Shown here in pieces: positions 1 to 9,889 of a DNA stretch of 64,000 bases (position 1 is the stretch's first letter; the number at the start of each line of letters is the position of its first letter). A program made the translations under genes and the position numbers. The notes beneath the pieces were generated by a model, which saw only the letters and a program-made list of their open reading frames with translations, had not been told where the DNA came from and did no database searches. The stretch comes from Muriicola sp. Z0-33 (GTDB lineage: Bacteria; Bacteroidota; Bacteroidia; Flavobacteriales; Flavobacteriaceae): the NCBI RefSeq assembly GCF_026126425.1, contig NZ_JAFMPW010000001.1:124001-188000 (forward strand). The letters run 5' to 3'.

Positions 1-416
1 AGATAAAGGGTGCCATCCGGACTTATCGCAAGGTCGTTAGGTTGGTTCATTGTAGAATCGCGAGCCCATATTTCCGGATTTTTCGTGTTCTTTTTAACAC
101 GATACACGATATGCCCCATATAATCAGCTATAAACATATTACCTTCAGTATCAAAGCGTATGCCATTACCAATACTCCCCTCTGGCAAAGTAAGATAGAC
201 TTCACCATTTCCCTGTTGATCTACACGGCCAATTGTGCCTTCACTTTCGAAATTTACGGCAAAAAGATCTCCCTGAGCGTTAACAGCGGGCCCCTCTATA
301 CCTTTGGTAAAACCAAATTCACTGGTAAAGTCGGCACTTTTAATTTCCGGGTCCTTACAGGAAACAGCGCCAATAATCAGATATGCAGGGAGTAGTATTT
401 TAATTAAAAATTTCAT
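1..416 (-). CDS. SMP-30/gluconolactonase-like lipoprotein (C-terminus beyond window)
   Basis: This reading frame is open from an ATG at 416 to the window edge, so only the first ~138 residues are present. The N-terminus MKFLIKILLPAY...GAVSC is an SPII signal with lipobox cysteine 20, so the protein is probably anchored in the outer or inner membrane facing the periplasm. The rest reads as repeated beta-propeller blades (EGPAVNAQGDLFAVN, GIRFDTEGNMFIADY, PNDLAISPDGTLY) typical of SMP-30/gluconolactonase/LRE proteins, which bind a divalent metal and hydrolyse lactones. The start lies 17 bp inside the preceding MBL-fold gene, so the two are probably translationally coupled. The substrate cannot be told from the sequence. 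Confidence 0.75.
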   Translation of the reverse strand, partial: MKFLIKILLPAYLIIGAVSCKDPEIKSADFTSEFGFTKGIEGPAVNAQGDLFAVNFESEGTIGRVDQQGNGEVYLTLPEGSIGNGIRFDTEGNMFIADYMGHIVYRVKKNTKNPEIWARDSTMNQPNDLAISPDGTLY

Positions 417-1260
417 CAAAAGTATGTGTGTTTTTTAGTCTTGCACCTTTTTCGGTAGGCTGCAAAGTACAAATTTCATTGTGAGCGTCATGTTCCAGAA
501 AAAGGTAATATTCGGCTTCGGTTGCTTTTTCCAAAAAAGCAGCTTTTTCGTTGAGTGTCAGCAGGGGCCGGGTATCATAACCCATAATATAAGGCAGTGG
601 AATATGACCCGCTGTAGGCAAAAGATCTGCGGTGAACACCAGAGTTTTGTTTTGATAGCTGATATGCGGGATCATTTGTTTTTCAGTGTGCCCGTCTACA
701 AACAGGATGTCAAAACCTAAAGCTGATTGCCGTAGGAAAGAAGATGCAGGCCGCTCTATAAACTTAAGCTGACCGCTTTCTTGCATTGGCAATAAATTCT
801 CTTTTAAAAATGATGGCTTCTCCCTTATATTGGGCTGTATGGCCCAATCCCAATGCGCTTTGTTAGTCCAATAGACAGCATTTTTAAAAGCGGGTTCATA
901 GCCTGTTCTGTTGCTATTCCATTGTACACTTCCCCCACAATGATCAAAATGCAAATGCGTCATAAAAACGTCTGTAATATCATCCGGGTGAAAGTTATGT
1001 TTTCTAAGGGAGGATTCTAAAGTATGGTTTCCCCACCTGAAGTAGTAGCTGAAAAATTTTTCGGATTGTTTATTACCCAGTCCTGTATCTATTAAGATTA
1101 AGCGGTCTCCATCTTCTATCAACAGGCTGCGAGCAGCCATGTCAATCATGTTGTTACTATCGGCCGGATTTGTTCTGGACCAGAGGGTTTTAGGCACCAC
1201 CCCAAACATAGCACCCCCATCTAATTTAAAATTACCGGTTTCAATGGGGTATAATTTCAT
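400..1260 (-). CDS. MBL-fold metallo-hydrolase (lactonase-like)
   Basis: A 286-residue protein with the zinc-binding metallo-beta-lactamase motif HLHFDH (H102, H104, D106, H107), preceded by the strand LILIDTG near residue 58 and followed by later metal-ligand histidines (VDGHTEKQ, FLEHDAH). There is no signal peptide, so it is cytoplasmic. Length and motif order match the AHL-lactonase-like branch of the family, which hydrolyses lactones or similar esters. It overlaps the downstream SMP-30-like gene by 17 bp. Two lactone-cleaving folds in one operon hint at a shared sugar-lactone or acyl-lactone substrate, but that is inference. Confidence 0.8.
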   Translation of the reverse strand: MKLYPIETGNFKLDGGAMFGVVPKTLWSRTNPADSNNMIDMAARSLLIEDGDRLILIDTGLGNKQSEKFFSYYFRWGNHTLESSLRKHNFHPDDITDVFMTHLHFDHCGGSVQWNSNRTGYEPAFKNAVYWTNKAHWDWAIQPNIREKPSFLKENLLPMQESGQLKFIERPASSFLRQSALGFDILFVDGHTEKQMIPHISYQNKTLVFTADLLPTAGHIPLPYIMGYDTRPLLTLNEKAAFLEKATEAEYYLFLEHDAHNEICTLQPTEKGARLKNTHTFDEIFN

Positions 1261-1288
1261 ATAGGGAAACAGTTTTTTGCAAAATACG

Positions 1289-1296
1289 CAAAGCTA
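1289..1296 (-). promoter_or_regulatory. -7 promoter element for the MBL-fold gene
   Basis: TAGCTTTG on the minus strand fits the Bacteroidota -7 consensus TAnnTTTG and lies 28 bp upstream of the ATG at 1260. No clear -33 TTG is visible. Confidence 0.45.
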
Positions 1297-1332
1297 AAGG
1301 GTTATGCCTTTATTGCATATCATTTTAACAAA

Positions 1333-3558
1333 TCAATAGGGAATTTCTTCCTTTAAGAGTAATTGTTGCAGCTGTTGCCCAAAATAGATCATTCTCTTAA
1401 TCTCCTGAACTCCCAGTAACCTCTCTTTTTTCATGATGAGTAGTGACTTACCGTTAGATTCTATGTGATAATATGGATTGCTCTCCAGAAATAGCACCAG
1501 TTCATCAGAGAAGAAAGACAGAATGGCGGCTGTGTCCGGACCACTGAGGTAAAACCGCCTGTTAAAATCCGAATGATGCTCAATATCAATATCTTTAAAA
1601 CCGGCAAGGCCATAAAGAAACTGTAGGAGGCCTTCCTTGTCCAATGTGAATACGGGGATGTTTTGGACCAGTTTTATGTGCATTACGGTTGTTTTCACCA
1701 CTTCTTTGGCAATAAATTCTCCTTCACTGAATTCAATATCAAACACACTACAGTTTTTGTCGCGGTCTAAAAGGTTGTTATAGTAGTAACTTATATTTCT
1801 GGTTCTGAAGAACACAAAGCTTTTCAGGATAGTTGTGTTCGTATTTTTATTAGGGATATATTCCCAGTGGTACTCCCTGGCTGTAGTTTTAAGGTCTTCC
1901 TGCCTTTTGGTAAAATAGCGCTCAATAGGATTCAGGGCGGCTAATGGGATGATCTTACGAATGGCGAAGGGGTGTGTTGAGTCTGTTTCGTGCTTATCTA
2001 GCCCAATGATTTCAACACTTCCTCCTTTTTTTGTAAAAGTGTCTGCATAATTTTCCAATCCCTCCATAACGGTATCATCTACAAAACTACACATCGAAAA
2101 GTCCAGGACCACATCTTCATTTTCGGGAATGACGTCCAATTTGTTTTTGAGCTTATAAAAATTCAGAAAACTACAGAAATGTTTAACACTGATATAATAG
2201 TTTCCCTCATCTTTTTCTTTAAACAGAAGAATGTTTGGCTTTATCAGGTGGCTCACAAACAATGTAAAGCTTTTGTTGACTATAACATGGATTACAAAAG
2301 TGACCAATATCCCAACACCGATACCTGTTATCAGATTTGTAAATAAAGTGGTCAGTAAGGTTGCCAGGAAAATGACCATTTGTTCCTTTCCTATTTTTGC
2401 TACCTTTTTAAACGTTTTAGGGGTAGCCAGCTTATAGCCGGTATACACCAGGATGGCCGCCAGGGCCGCAAGTGGAATTTTTCTGAGTTGCTCTTGAAGC
2501 AAGAGGACAAAGGCAATAAGAAATAGCGCATGAAAAAGATTGGCAGACCTGTTTGTTGCCCCGCTATTTACGTTAACAGAACTGCGGGCTATTACAGTTA
2601 CCACATTAAGGCCACCAAAAAAACCACTTACCGCAGAAGCTATGCCCAGGGCCTTTAGATCTTTGTTTACGTTAGAACGCCTGTTTTCCGGATCTAACTT
2701 GTCTACTGCTTTTATGCTCAGCAGCGACTCTATACTGGCGATCAGTGTAATGGCAAAAACAGCCAGGATAAATTCACGGTCGCCTATCATTGAAAAATCA
2801 GGAAAGGCCAAACTCTCTATAACATTATCCGGAATATTTACAAGATATTTAGCATCCAGGGGATAAGGGATATTCAACCAATCGCAGACATAACTTAAGC
2901 CCACTGTAATTATTAGTATCCACATGGGCGCCGGAATCAGATGAAACCATCGGTTTCTTATTTTAGAATAAAAGACCATTATTGAAAGGCTGAATACGCC
3001 TATAATTGCAGCAATTATAACCCCGGAATCACTGGTCTGAAAAACCGAGAATATCTCCCTGGGAATATCTGAGAGCATGTTTATGATACTTCCGGAAGCA
3101 CCCATATTCCCAAGCATGATATGAAATTGTTTGGAAAGAATTCCTATCCCAATGGCAGCGAGCATACCCTCAATGGCAGAAGCCGGGAAGAAATCGGCCA
3201 AACGACCCATTTTAAGGAACCCTAGAATAATCATTAGAACTCCTGAACAGACAATAGCTGCAAGGGTAACCAAATAGCCCTGATACAGATCTCCTCCTCC
3301 AAGAGTAGTAATAGCTCCAAGGAGAACTATTACAAGGCCATTTCCCGGCCCGGTTATAGTAACATGAGACCCTCCAAGTATGGCCACTACAATTCCACCT
3401 ACTATGGCAGCGATGATACCCGATATTGGCGGGGCTTCACTTGCGAGGGCAAGGCCGAGACCTAGTGGCAGGGCAATTAGAGACACCACAAAACCAGAAA
3501 AAATATTTTTCGGAAGCGTTTTAAAAAACGTTGCAGTATGGCTGGGATTAGAATTCAA
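1333..3558 (-). CDS. SulP-family anion transporter with STAS domain and extra C-terminal domain
   Basis: A 741-residue inner-membrane protein. Residues ~15-430 hold the hydrophobic SulP core (GFVVSLIALPLGLGLALASEAPPISG at the start; a conserved GLNVVTVIARSSVNVNSGA block near residue 315). This is followed by a cytoplasmic STAS domain (~455-560; DVVLDFSMCSFVDDTVMEGL). About 170 further residues have no recognised domain, making it longer than the usual 550-600 residues. SulP proteins move sulfate, bicarbonate or dicarboxylates; the substrate is not evident here. It starts with TTG one base after the stop of the universal stress protein gene, so the two form an operon. Confidence 0.85.
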   Translation of the reverse strand: MNSNPSHTATFFKTLPKNIFSGFVVSLIALPLGLGLALASEAPPISGIIAAIVGGIVVAILGGSHVTITGPGNGLVIVLLGAITTLGGGDLYQGYLVTLAAIVCSGVLMIILGFLKMGRLADFFPASAIEGMLAAIGIGILSKQFHIMLGNMGASGSIINMLSDIPREIFSVFQTSDSGVIIAAIIGVFSLSIMVFYSKIRNRWFHLIPAPMWILIITVGLSYVCDWLNIPYPLDAKYLVNIPDNVIESLAFPDFSMIGDREFILAVFAITLIASIESLLSIKAVDKLDPENRRSNVNKDLKALGIASAVSGFFGGLNVVTVIARSSVNVNSGATNRSANLFHALFLIAFVLLLQEQLRKIPLAALAAILVYTGYKLATPKTFKKVAKIGKEQMVIFLATLLTTLFTNLITGIGVGILVTFVIHVIVNKSFTLFVSHLIKPNILLFKEKDEGNYYISVKHFCSFLNFYKLKNKLDVIPENEDVVLDFSMCSFVDDTVMEGLENYADTFTKKGGSVEIIGLDKHETDSTHPFAIRKIIPLAALNPIERYFTKRQEDLKTTAREYHWEYIPNKNTNTTILKSFVFFRTRNISYYYNNLLDRDKNCSVFDIEFSEGEFIAKEVVKTTVMHIKLVQNIPVFTLDKEGLLQFLYGLAGFKDIDIEHHSDFNRRFYLSGPDTAAILSFFSDELVLFLESNPYYHIESNGKSLLIMKKERLLGVQEIKRMIYFGQQLQQLLLKEEIPY

Positions 3559-3559
3559 A

Positions 3560-4417
3560 TTATTTTCTGATGATTAATAAATCGGTGGGTAAATCTGATA
3601 GAATATATTCAATGTCGTGGGTAAAGATACGATCCAGAAGCCCGGTTTTTGAAGGAGCATTCATCACCAGCAAATCTGCCCTGACCACCTCTGCATAATG
3701 TCCTATAGAATATCCTCTCTTTCCAAAAATACTCTGAGTTTTTACTTTGATATTCTTTACTAATTTTTCTGGAAGCTGAGCAATAATCTTTCTTACCCTG
3801 GACTCTTCTCTTTCTTTTAGCCTTTCCTTCATTATATTGGCTTTTTTTAGAGATTTGTCATCCTCAACGGTAACATGGATTTCTCTCTGGAGGATTTCTT
3901 CGACAACGGTGATTTGTTGAGACCCCAGTGCATAGGCCGCGTAAAAGGCGTCGGTTATTGCCACCGGGGTCTCCGGGGCGTCCAGGCCATTTACTACCAC
4001 ATGTTTACAAGGAACCCTTTCTGCAGAAGGTCTTACAAGCAAAAGCACTGAACAATTTACTTTTCTGGTTAGTTTGCGGGCAATGGAACCCACGTAAAAC
4101 TGATAAATATTCTCGTGCTGTAAGGCACCTAATACCAATAGGTCTACATTAAACTTTTTACAGGCGAGCAGAATTGTTGCCACCGGCTTGCCTTCCATCC
4201 ACTTAATTTCTATTGGAAAGTCTTTATAAAGCGTTTTTTCAAGAATGGCATCTATCTTGGACTGCTTTTCGGGAGTCTTTTCTCCTACGTGAAGCAAGAT
4301 TAGCTTGGCATTGAAAAAGTGTGCAATCCTACTAGTTTCCAAAACATTGGCCTCCAGGGTTGGAGAAAATGCAAATCCGAACAATAATGTCTTGAAAGGC
4401 TGAATATCGTTGGTCAT
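3560..4417 (-). CDS. Universal stress protein, tandem UspA domains
   Basis: A 285-residue cytoplasmic protein with two UspA-like halves. Residues 1-~133 end in the ATP-binding-type segment GSIARKLTRKVNCSVLLLV. The second half (~140-285) ends in DLLVMNAPSKTGLLDRIF...DIEYILSDLPTDLLIIRK. The gene lies directly upstream of the SulP transporter, with 1 bp between stop and start. UspA proteins commonly travel with, and are thought to modulate, ion transporters, and that is the likely role here. It is divergent from the cation:proton antiporter across a 111-bp gap. Confidence 0.8.
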   Translation of the reverse strand: MTNDIQPFKTLLFGFAFSPTLEANVLETSRIAHFFNAKLILLHVGEKTPEKQSKIDAILEKTLYKDFPIEIKWMEGKPVATILLACKKFNVDLLVLGALQHENIYQFYVGSIARKLTRKVNCSVLLLVRPSAERVPCKHVVVNGLDAPETPVAITDAFYAAYALGSQQITVVEEILQREIHVTVEDDKSLKKANIMKERLKEREESRVRKIIAQLPEKLVKNIKVKTQSIFGKRGYSIGHYAEVVRADLLVMNAPSKTGLLDRIFTHDIEYILSDLPTDLLIIRK

Positions 4418-4486
4418 TGAGAGGCAGTTTCAGGGCCAATATAGTTCTTAAATATATAACAGGATCTGAGAGAAACGCTAATTCCC

Positions 4487-4494
4487 TATTTTTG
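4487..4494 (+). promoter_or_regulatory. -7 promoter element for the antiporter gene
   Basis: TATTTTTG matches TAnnTTTG and sits 34 bp before the ATG at 4529, in the gap between the divergent UspA and antiporter genes. A -33 TTG is not obvious. Confidence 0.45.
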
Positions 4495-4528
4495 CGAATA
4501 TATGCTTTATTAACTAAGGAATTACTAT

Positions 4529-6385
4529 ATGATTGAACTCGCCGGTATCGTTATTCTTGGGATTATTGCACAATGGGTGGCCTGGAGACTTAAGCTACCT
4601 GCCATTCTCCCGTTAATTATTATAGGGCTGCTTGTGGGGCCAATAGCAACCTTGTATACCGATAGTGGAGGCAAATTAATAGAACCAATATGGAACGGGG
4701 AAGTAGGTCTTTTCCCTGGGGAGGCATTGTATTATTTTGTCTCATTAGCCATTAGTATTATCCTTTTTGAAGGAGGGTTAACCCTGAAACGCTCCGAGGT
4801 TGCTAATGTCGGGCCAGTGATAACAAAGCTAATTACCGTTGGCACCTTTGTTACTTTTATCTGCGGAGGGGTGGCAGCGCATTTTATTTTTGATCTTAGC
4901 TGGCAAATCTCATTTCTGTTTTCTGCTCTCATTATAGTTACCGGCCCCACGGTAATAACACCCATTCTTAGAAATATTCCCTTAAAAAAGGACATATCGG
5001 CAGTTCTGAAATGGGAGGGAATACTAATAGATCCTATAGGCGCACTTGTTGCGGTACTGGTTTTTGAATTTATAAGTGTAGGGGAAGGGCAGGCATATAC
5101 TAAAACGGCGTTGATAGACTTTGGGAAGATACTTTTATTTGGCTGCACCTTCGGCTTTACCTTTGCACATGCACTTGCCTTCGCGATTAAAAAGAGCTTC
5201 ATTCCGCACTACCTGCTGAATGTCGTTGTGTTATCTGTGGTATTAGGGGTGTTTGTGGTATCGGATGCCTTTGCCCACGAATCCGGATTACTCTCTGTAG
5301 TTGTTATGGGTATGGTTATGGGAAACACCAATGTGCCCAATTTAAAGGAGTTACTTTATTTTAAGGAATCGCTCAGTGTGCTTTTAATTTCTATATTGTT
5401 TATACTCTTGTCCGCCAATATCAACATAAGTGATATGGAGCTTATATACAATTGGAAAACACTCTTGCTGTTTAGCGTAGTAGTGTTTGTAATACGTCCT
5501 GTGGGTGTGTTTTTGAGCACTGGAAAATCTACATTGAAACTCAATGAAAAGCTGTTTATTGGATGGGTTGGCCCCAGGGGTATTGTCGCTGCTGGGATAG
5601 CATCTCTTTTTGGTTCCAAATTGTTGCTAAAAGGCGAACCCGGAGCAGAATATATCACCCCTTTGGTCTTTATGATTGTTTTGGGCACGGTGCTATTGAA
5701 TGCCACCACGGCCAGATTCTTTGCCAGAATTATGGGTGTGTTCCTTAAAAAATCTGAAGGGATACTTATAATTGGGGCGTCAAAAGCATCGAGGCTGATT
5801 GCCAATTACCTGCACCAGAATGGACGGCATGTTGTTCTTATAGACAATAACCAAACCAATATAAACAAAGCCAAAGAGCATGGTTTGGAGGCCATGACTG
5901 CAAATATATATTCAGATTCACTTACCGATAATATTGAGTTAAACGATGTAGGTATTTTGATGGCCCTTACAGGGAATTCTGAAATAAATACCTATGCAAT
6001 CAACAAATTTGGTAAACAATTTGGTGAAAATGGAGCATTTAGATTAATCACAGCCGATGAAATGAACAACCCGGAAGACAATCCAAAGGAAGGGCTCTTT
6101 TCTCATACCGATGATTTTATTAAAATTACCGAAGCTGCCAGAAAATATCCGGCCATTCACGAAATAGACCTTAGAGATGATAAGCATTATGAAGGGCTCA
6201 TCGAGGTTACTAAAATGGAAGAAGATGTTGTCCCCATGTTTTTAAAAGCACCTGATGGTGAGCTAAGGATTATCTCCTCATTTAGCAATGAGTTCAAGGA
6301 TATTAAAGAAGGGTATAAGCTGGCATACCTTGGGAAAATGTTACAGACAGATTCACCTGGCGAAACAGAACAGGAAGAAGCCTGA
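4529..6385 (+). CDS. CPA1-type cation:proton antiporter with RCK (TrkA-N) domain
   Basis: A 618-residue protein. Residues 1-~400 are about a dozen membrane helices of the Na+/H+ exchanger fold, with characteristic segments LFEGGLTL, GPTVITPILR, EGILIDPIGAL and GPRGIVAAG. From about residue 410 a cytoplasmic RCK/TrkA-N Rossmann domain follows (ILIIGASKASRLIANYL, then VLIDNNQTN), which usually senses NAD(H) or another nucleotide and gates the exchanger. It exchanges Na+ or K+ for protons across the inner membrane. It is divergent from the UspA-SulP operon, so the region is an ion/pH homeostasis cluster. Confidence 0.88.
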   Translation: MIELAGIVILGIIAQWVAWRLKLPAILPLIIIGLLVGPIATLYTDSGGKLIEPIWNGEVGLFPGEALYYFVSLAISIILFEGGLTLKRSEVANVGPVITKLITVGTFVTFICGGVAAHFIFDLSWQISFLFSALIIVTGPTVITPILRNIPLKKDISAVLKWEGILIDPIGALVAVLVFEFISVGEGQAYTKTALIDFGKILLFGCTFGFTFAHALAFAIKKSFIPHYLLNVVVLSVVLGVFVVSDAFAHESGLLSVVVMGMVMGNTNVPNLKELLYFKESLSVLLISILFILLSANINISDMELIYNWKTLLLFSVVVFVIRPVGVFLSTGKSTLKLNEKLFIGWVGPRGIVAAGIASLFGSKLLLKGEPGAEYITPLVFMIVLGTVLLNATTARFFARIMGVFLKKSEGILIIGASKASRLIANYLHQNGRHVVLIDNNQTNINKAKEHGLEAMTANIYSDSLTDNIELNDVGILMALTGNSEINTYAINKFGKQFGENGAFRLITADEMNNPEDNPKEGLFSHTDDFIKITEAARKYPAIHEIDLRDDKHYEGLIEVTKMEEDVVPMFLKAPDGELRIISSFSNEFKDIKEGYKLAYLGKMLQTDSPGETEQEEA

Positions 6386-6416
6386 TCATTTCCTGCACGG
6401 CGCCATATGAATTGAT

Positions 6417-6650
6417 TTAGCTATAGAATGGCTTCATATTGCTTACTTCTATATCGATATCTTCAATATTAACCGCATAATGATCCCCGGCCAGTAATTT
6501 AAAAAAATGCAAAGAGGATTCCCGCTTAATTTTTCCTATTAATAAATCTTTGTCGATATCTCCGCCTTCCTGTTTCCAGGTAAAAACAGAGTGTTGCATA
6601 ATCTGGATAATTCTGTGATGGGCACAGAATTTAGCGATGTAGGTAGTCAT
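6417..6650 (-). CDS. Small conserved-looking hypothetical protein
   Basis: A 77-residue soluble protein (MTTYIAKFCAHH...) with no signal peptide, membrane helix or family I recognise. It has a mixed charged/hydrophobic pattern consistent with a folded domain, including the segment DHYAVNIEDIDIEVSNMKPF at the C-terminus. It stands alone between the convergent antiporter gene and lepA, 131 bp from the latter. Codon use resembles its neighbours. The coding call rests on composition and on the absence of any competing frame. Confidence 0.5.
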   Translation of the reverse strand: MTTYIAKFCAHHRIIQIMQHSVFTWKQEGGDIDKDLLIGKIKRESSLHFFKLLAGDHYAVNIEDIDIEVSNMKPFYS

Positions 6651-6780
6651 TTGGTTGTACTATGATTCAATTGTACCAATAACACAAAAGACAGGGGTAA
6701 AATTGCATTTACTTTCTTAAAATGTAGGAAAAATAAGTAATTCAATTGTGAAAGGCCAGAATCTTGTGGTTAGGAAGTCT

Positions 6781-8577
6781 CTAATCATTGAGCTTTAAAA
6801 CGGCCATAAATGCTTGTTGTGGAATTTCTACATTTCCAACCTGTCGCATTCGTTTTTTACCTTTTTTCTGCTTTTCGAGCAGCTTCCGCTTCCTTGAAAT
6901 GTCTCCTCCGTAACACTTGGCTGTAACATCTTTTCTTAATGCTTTGATAGTTTCCCTTGAAATAATTTTAGAACCAATAGCAGCCTGAATAGGGATATCA
7001 AATTGCTGCCGGGGGATAAGCTCTTTTAATTTTTCACACATTTTCTTGCCAATATTTTGAGCATTGTCAAAATGGATCAATGCAGACAAGGCATCTACCG
7101 GTTGTCCGTTTAAAAGGATATCTACCCTTACCAGTTTAGAGACCCGCATCCCTATAGGTGAATAGTCAAAAGAGGCATAGCCTTTAGAAACCGTTTTGAG
7201 GCGGTCATAGAAATCGAAAACGATCTCGGCCAGGGGCATATCAAAAGTTAACTCTACCCGTTCTGTGGTCAGGTAGGTCTGATTGGTAATTTGCCCGCGT
7301 TTTTCAATACACAACGACATAACATTCCCCACAAAATCTGATTTGGTTATGATAGTCGCTTTTATATAAGGTTCTTCTACCCGATCAACGGTAGAAGGGT
7401 CTGGCAAATCTGACGGATTATTAACAACAAACGGGGTCTCCTTGTCCTTGGTGGTATAGGCATGATAACTTACATTAGGAACAGTGGTAATCACCGTCAT
7501 ATCAAACTCCCGCTCTAATCGTTCCTGAATAATTTCCATATGCAGCATCCCCAGGAATCCGCATCTGAAACCAAAACCAAGGGCCATACTACTTTCGGGG
7601 GTAAATACCAGGGAAGCATCGTTCAGTTGTAATTTTTCCATAGAAGACCTCAACTCCTCAAAATCTTCTGTATCCACAGGATAAATACCCGCAAAAACCA
7701 TAGGCTTCACATCTTCAAAACCAGCAATGGCGTTTTGTGTCGGATTGGCAGCATCGGTAATAGTATCCCCGACTTTTACCTCTCTGGCATCTTTTATTCC
7801 GGTGATTAAATAGCCAACATCTCCGGCTTTAATACTGGGCTTAACCTGTTGTGTTAATTTTAGAGTACCCACCTCATCGGCAAAATAATCTTTTCCTGTA
7901 GCGACAAATTTTATCTTTTGCCCCTTTTTAATTTCCCCATTGATTACCCTGAAATAGGTCTCTACGCCCCTGAACGGATTGTAAACAGAATCAAAAACCA
8001 GGGCCTGTAAGGACTCTTCGGGGTTGCCTTCAGGAGCAGGAACACGCTCAATAATGGCTTCCAGGATCTCTTCTATTCCTATACCTGTTTTAGCCGAAGC
8101 CGGGATCACTTCCTCGGGTTTGCACCCTAAAAGATCAACAATGTCGTCTGTTACTTCTTCCGGATTTGCACTGGGAAGGTCCACCTTATTGAGCACCGGA
8201 ATAATCTCCAGATCATTCTCTAATGCCAGGTAGAGGTTAGAAATGGTCTGCGCCTGAATACTCTGCGCAGCATCCACTACTAGTAATGCCCCCTCACAAG
8301 CGGCAATAGAGCGGGAAACCTCATAGGAGAAATCTACATGCCCGGGGGTGTCAATCAAGTTAAGGACATACTCCTGGCCCTTATAGGTATATTCCATTTG
8401 AATGGCATGACTTTTAATAGTTATGCCCCTTTCGCGTTCCAGGTCCATATTGTCCAGAAGCTGCTCCTTTTTCTCGCGCTCCGTAACGGCTCCAGTAAAA
8501 TCTAAAAGCCTGTCTGCCAAAGTACTTTTACCATGGTCTATATGGGCAATAATGCAGAAATTCCGAATGTGCTTCAT
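6781..8577 (-). CDS. lepA: Elongation factor 4 (LepA), ribosome-associated GTPase
   Basis: A 598-residue protein, the usual length for EF4. The GTPase motifs are all visible: AHIDHGKST (P-loop, residues 11-19), the ERGITI switch I, DTPGH (G3) and NKVD (G4). EF-G-like domains II, III and V follow, and the LepA-specific basic C-terminal domain ends the protein ([18 protein letters not shown], then [11 protein letters not shown]). EF4 acts on ribosomes stalled or assembled under stress and can back-translocate tRNAs. It is monocistronic, with a good -7 element 28 bp upstream. Confidence 0.97.
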   Translation of the reverse strand: MKHIRNFCIIAHIDHGKSTLADRLLDFTGAVTEREKKEQLLDNMDLERERGITIKSHAIQMEYTYKGQEYVLNLIDTPGHVDFSYEVSRSIAACEGALLVVDAAQSIQAQTISNLYLALENDLEIIPVLNKVDLPSANPEEVTDDIVDLLGCKPEEVIPASAKTGIGIEEILEAIIERVPAPEGNPEESLQALVFDSVYNPFRGVETYFRVINGEIKKGQKIKFVATGKDYFADEVGTLKLTQQVKPSIKAGDVGYLITGIKDAREVKVGDTITDAANPTQNAIAGFEDVKPMVFAGIYPVDTEDFEELRSSMEKLQLNDASLVFTPESSMALGFGFRCGFLGMLHMEIIQERLEREFDMTVITTVPNVSYHAYTTKDKETPFVVNNPSDLPDPSTVDRVEEPYIKATIITKSDFVGNVMSLCIEKRGQITNQTYLTTERVELTFDMPLAEIVFDFYDRLKTVSKGYASFDYSPIGMRVSKLVRVDILLNGQPVDALSALIHFDNAQNIGKKMCEKLKELIPRQQFDIPIQAAIGSKIISRETIKALRKDVTAKCYGGDISRKRKLLEKQKKGKKRMRQVGNVEIPQQAFMAVLKLND

Positions 8578-8604
8578 GTGAAGTAACTCCTCAAATTAAG
8601 GCTG

Positions 8605-8612
8605 CAAAGATA
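8605..8612 (-). promoter_or_regulatory. -7 promoter element for lepA
   Basis: TATCTTTG on the minus strand is a full TAnnTTTG match, 28 bp before the lepA ATG at 8577. Confidence 0.5.
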
Positions 8613-8744
8613 CATTTTTTTGAGCCTATATGCGGAATTGAACCAATATAAAAACCTGTGCCTGACAGCTTGTTTCCTATCGAGAAGATAATAAAGAGCA
8701 AGGTAGTGTATAAGAAGATGGTCTCTAAACAAAATATTCACCCT

Positions 8745-9851
8745 TTATTCCTGCCATTCTGCAATAAACAAATTGGTGTCTCTGGTACCCCCATTATTTC
8801 TATTGCTGGAGAAAGCCAGGTATTTGCCATCGTTTGAAAATACCGGGAAGGCGTCGAAGGTTTTTCCGTGGGTGACACGCTCCAGGTTTTTCCCATCGAT
8901 ATCAATAAAGTAGAGGTTAAACGGAAAGCCTTTTTCGGCTTCAAAATTGCTCGAAAAAAGGATTTTTTCCCCTGAGGGGTGAAAGAACGGGCTCCAATTG
9001 GCATTGCCCAGAAAAGTAAGTTGTTTTAGGTTACTTCCGTCTGCATCGCAAATAAACAGTTCCATTTCCGTTGGTTGTACCAGCCCTTGCGATAAGAGCT
9101 CCTTGTACTCGGCAATAGCGGCGTCTGTTTCTGGCCTGGAGGCCCTGAATATAATTTTACTGCCATCGGGAGAAAAGAAAGCGCCGCCGTCATACCCCAG
9201 TGTATCGGTTATTTGTCTCACATCGGAACCATCGAGGTTCATGGTGTACAATTCCAAATCCCCGCTGCGCATGGAAGTAAAGACAATTTTATCCCCTTTT
9301 GGCGATACCGTTGCCTCTGCATCATATCCTGGTTCATCGGTAAGTTGCCCAACAATATTACCTTTTAGATCTGCCACAAAAATGTCGAAACTATCATAGA
9401 CCGGCCATACGTATTTACCATTTTTTCGCAGCGGAACTTCCGGACATTCCTTATCTGCAAGGTGTGTAGAACCATAAACAATATGCTCGTTATCTGGCAA
9501 AAAGTAGGCACAGGTGGTACGTCCCATCCCGGTGCTAATCATCGGTGGCTGTATGCCATCAAATACCTCCCCTTTATTCATTAGAAACATCTGATCACAT
9601 TTCATCCCCCAGGCGGCATTGTTAGATTGAAACACCATTTTACTATCGTCAAAACTCCAGTAGGCCTCTGCATTGTCTCCTCCAAAAGTAACCTGGCGGA
9701 TTGTCTTAAAATATTTCTCTTCCGGATAGATCAGGGTATCACTGCCCGCCATAAGGGAGACCTTTTCTTGCTCCTTTTGCTGTTCCTTTTTAACTTCCGT
9801 TTTACAACTGCCCAGTATTAATAAAAGGGTAAGGATGAAAATACTTCTCAT
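8745..9851 (-). CDS. TolB-like PD40 beta-propeller lipoprotein
   Basis: The ATG at 9851 gives a 368-residue protein whose N-terminus MRSIFILTLLLILGSCKT is a clean SPII lipobox. An in-frame codon 33 bp further upstream would spoil this signal, so it was not used. Several PD40 (WD40-like, TolB-type) repeats follow, seen as ATVSPKGDKIVFTSMRSGDLELY, FFSPDGSKIIFRASRP, FHPSGEKILFSSN and FSNDGKYLAFSSNR. The protein is periplasmic and membrane-anchored. Such propellers are found in periplasmic binding and peptidase-associated proteins; the divergent M28 peptidase gene 38 bp away may be functionally linked. The exact role is unknown. Confidence 0.8.
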   Translation of the reverse strand: MRSIFILTLLLILGSCKTEVKKEQQKEQEKVSLMAGSDTLIYPEEKYFKTIRQVTFGGDNAEAYWSFDDSKMVFQSNNAAWGMKCDQMFLMNKGEVFDGIQPPMISTGMGRTTCAYFLPDNEHIVYGSTHLADKECPEVPLRKNGKYVWPVYDSFDIFVADLKGNIVGQLTDEPGYDAEATVSPKGDKIVFTSMRSGDLELYTMNLDGSDVRQITDTLGYDGGAFFSPDGSKIIFRASRPETDAAIAEYKELLSQGLVQPTEMELFICDADGSNLKQLTFLGNANWSPFFHPSGEKILFSSNFEAEKGFPFNLYFIDIDGKNLERVTHGKTFDAFPVFSNDGKYLAFSSNRNNGGTRDTNLFIAEWQE

Positions 9852-9869
9852 AGGATGTTTAATTTTACC

Positions 9870-9877
9870 CAAAATTA
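9870..9877 (-). promoter_or_regulatory. -7 promoter element for the PD40 lipoprotein
   Basis: TAATTTTG on the minus strand, 19 bp before the ATG at 9851, lies inside the 38-bp gap between two divergent genes. The -33 region would fall inside the opposite gene. Confidence 0.4.
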
Positions 9878-9889
9878 GAAGCAAATCTG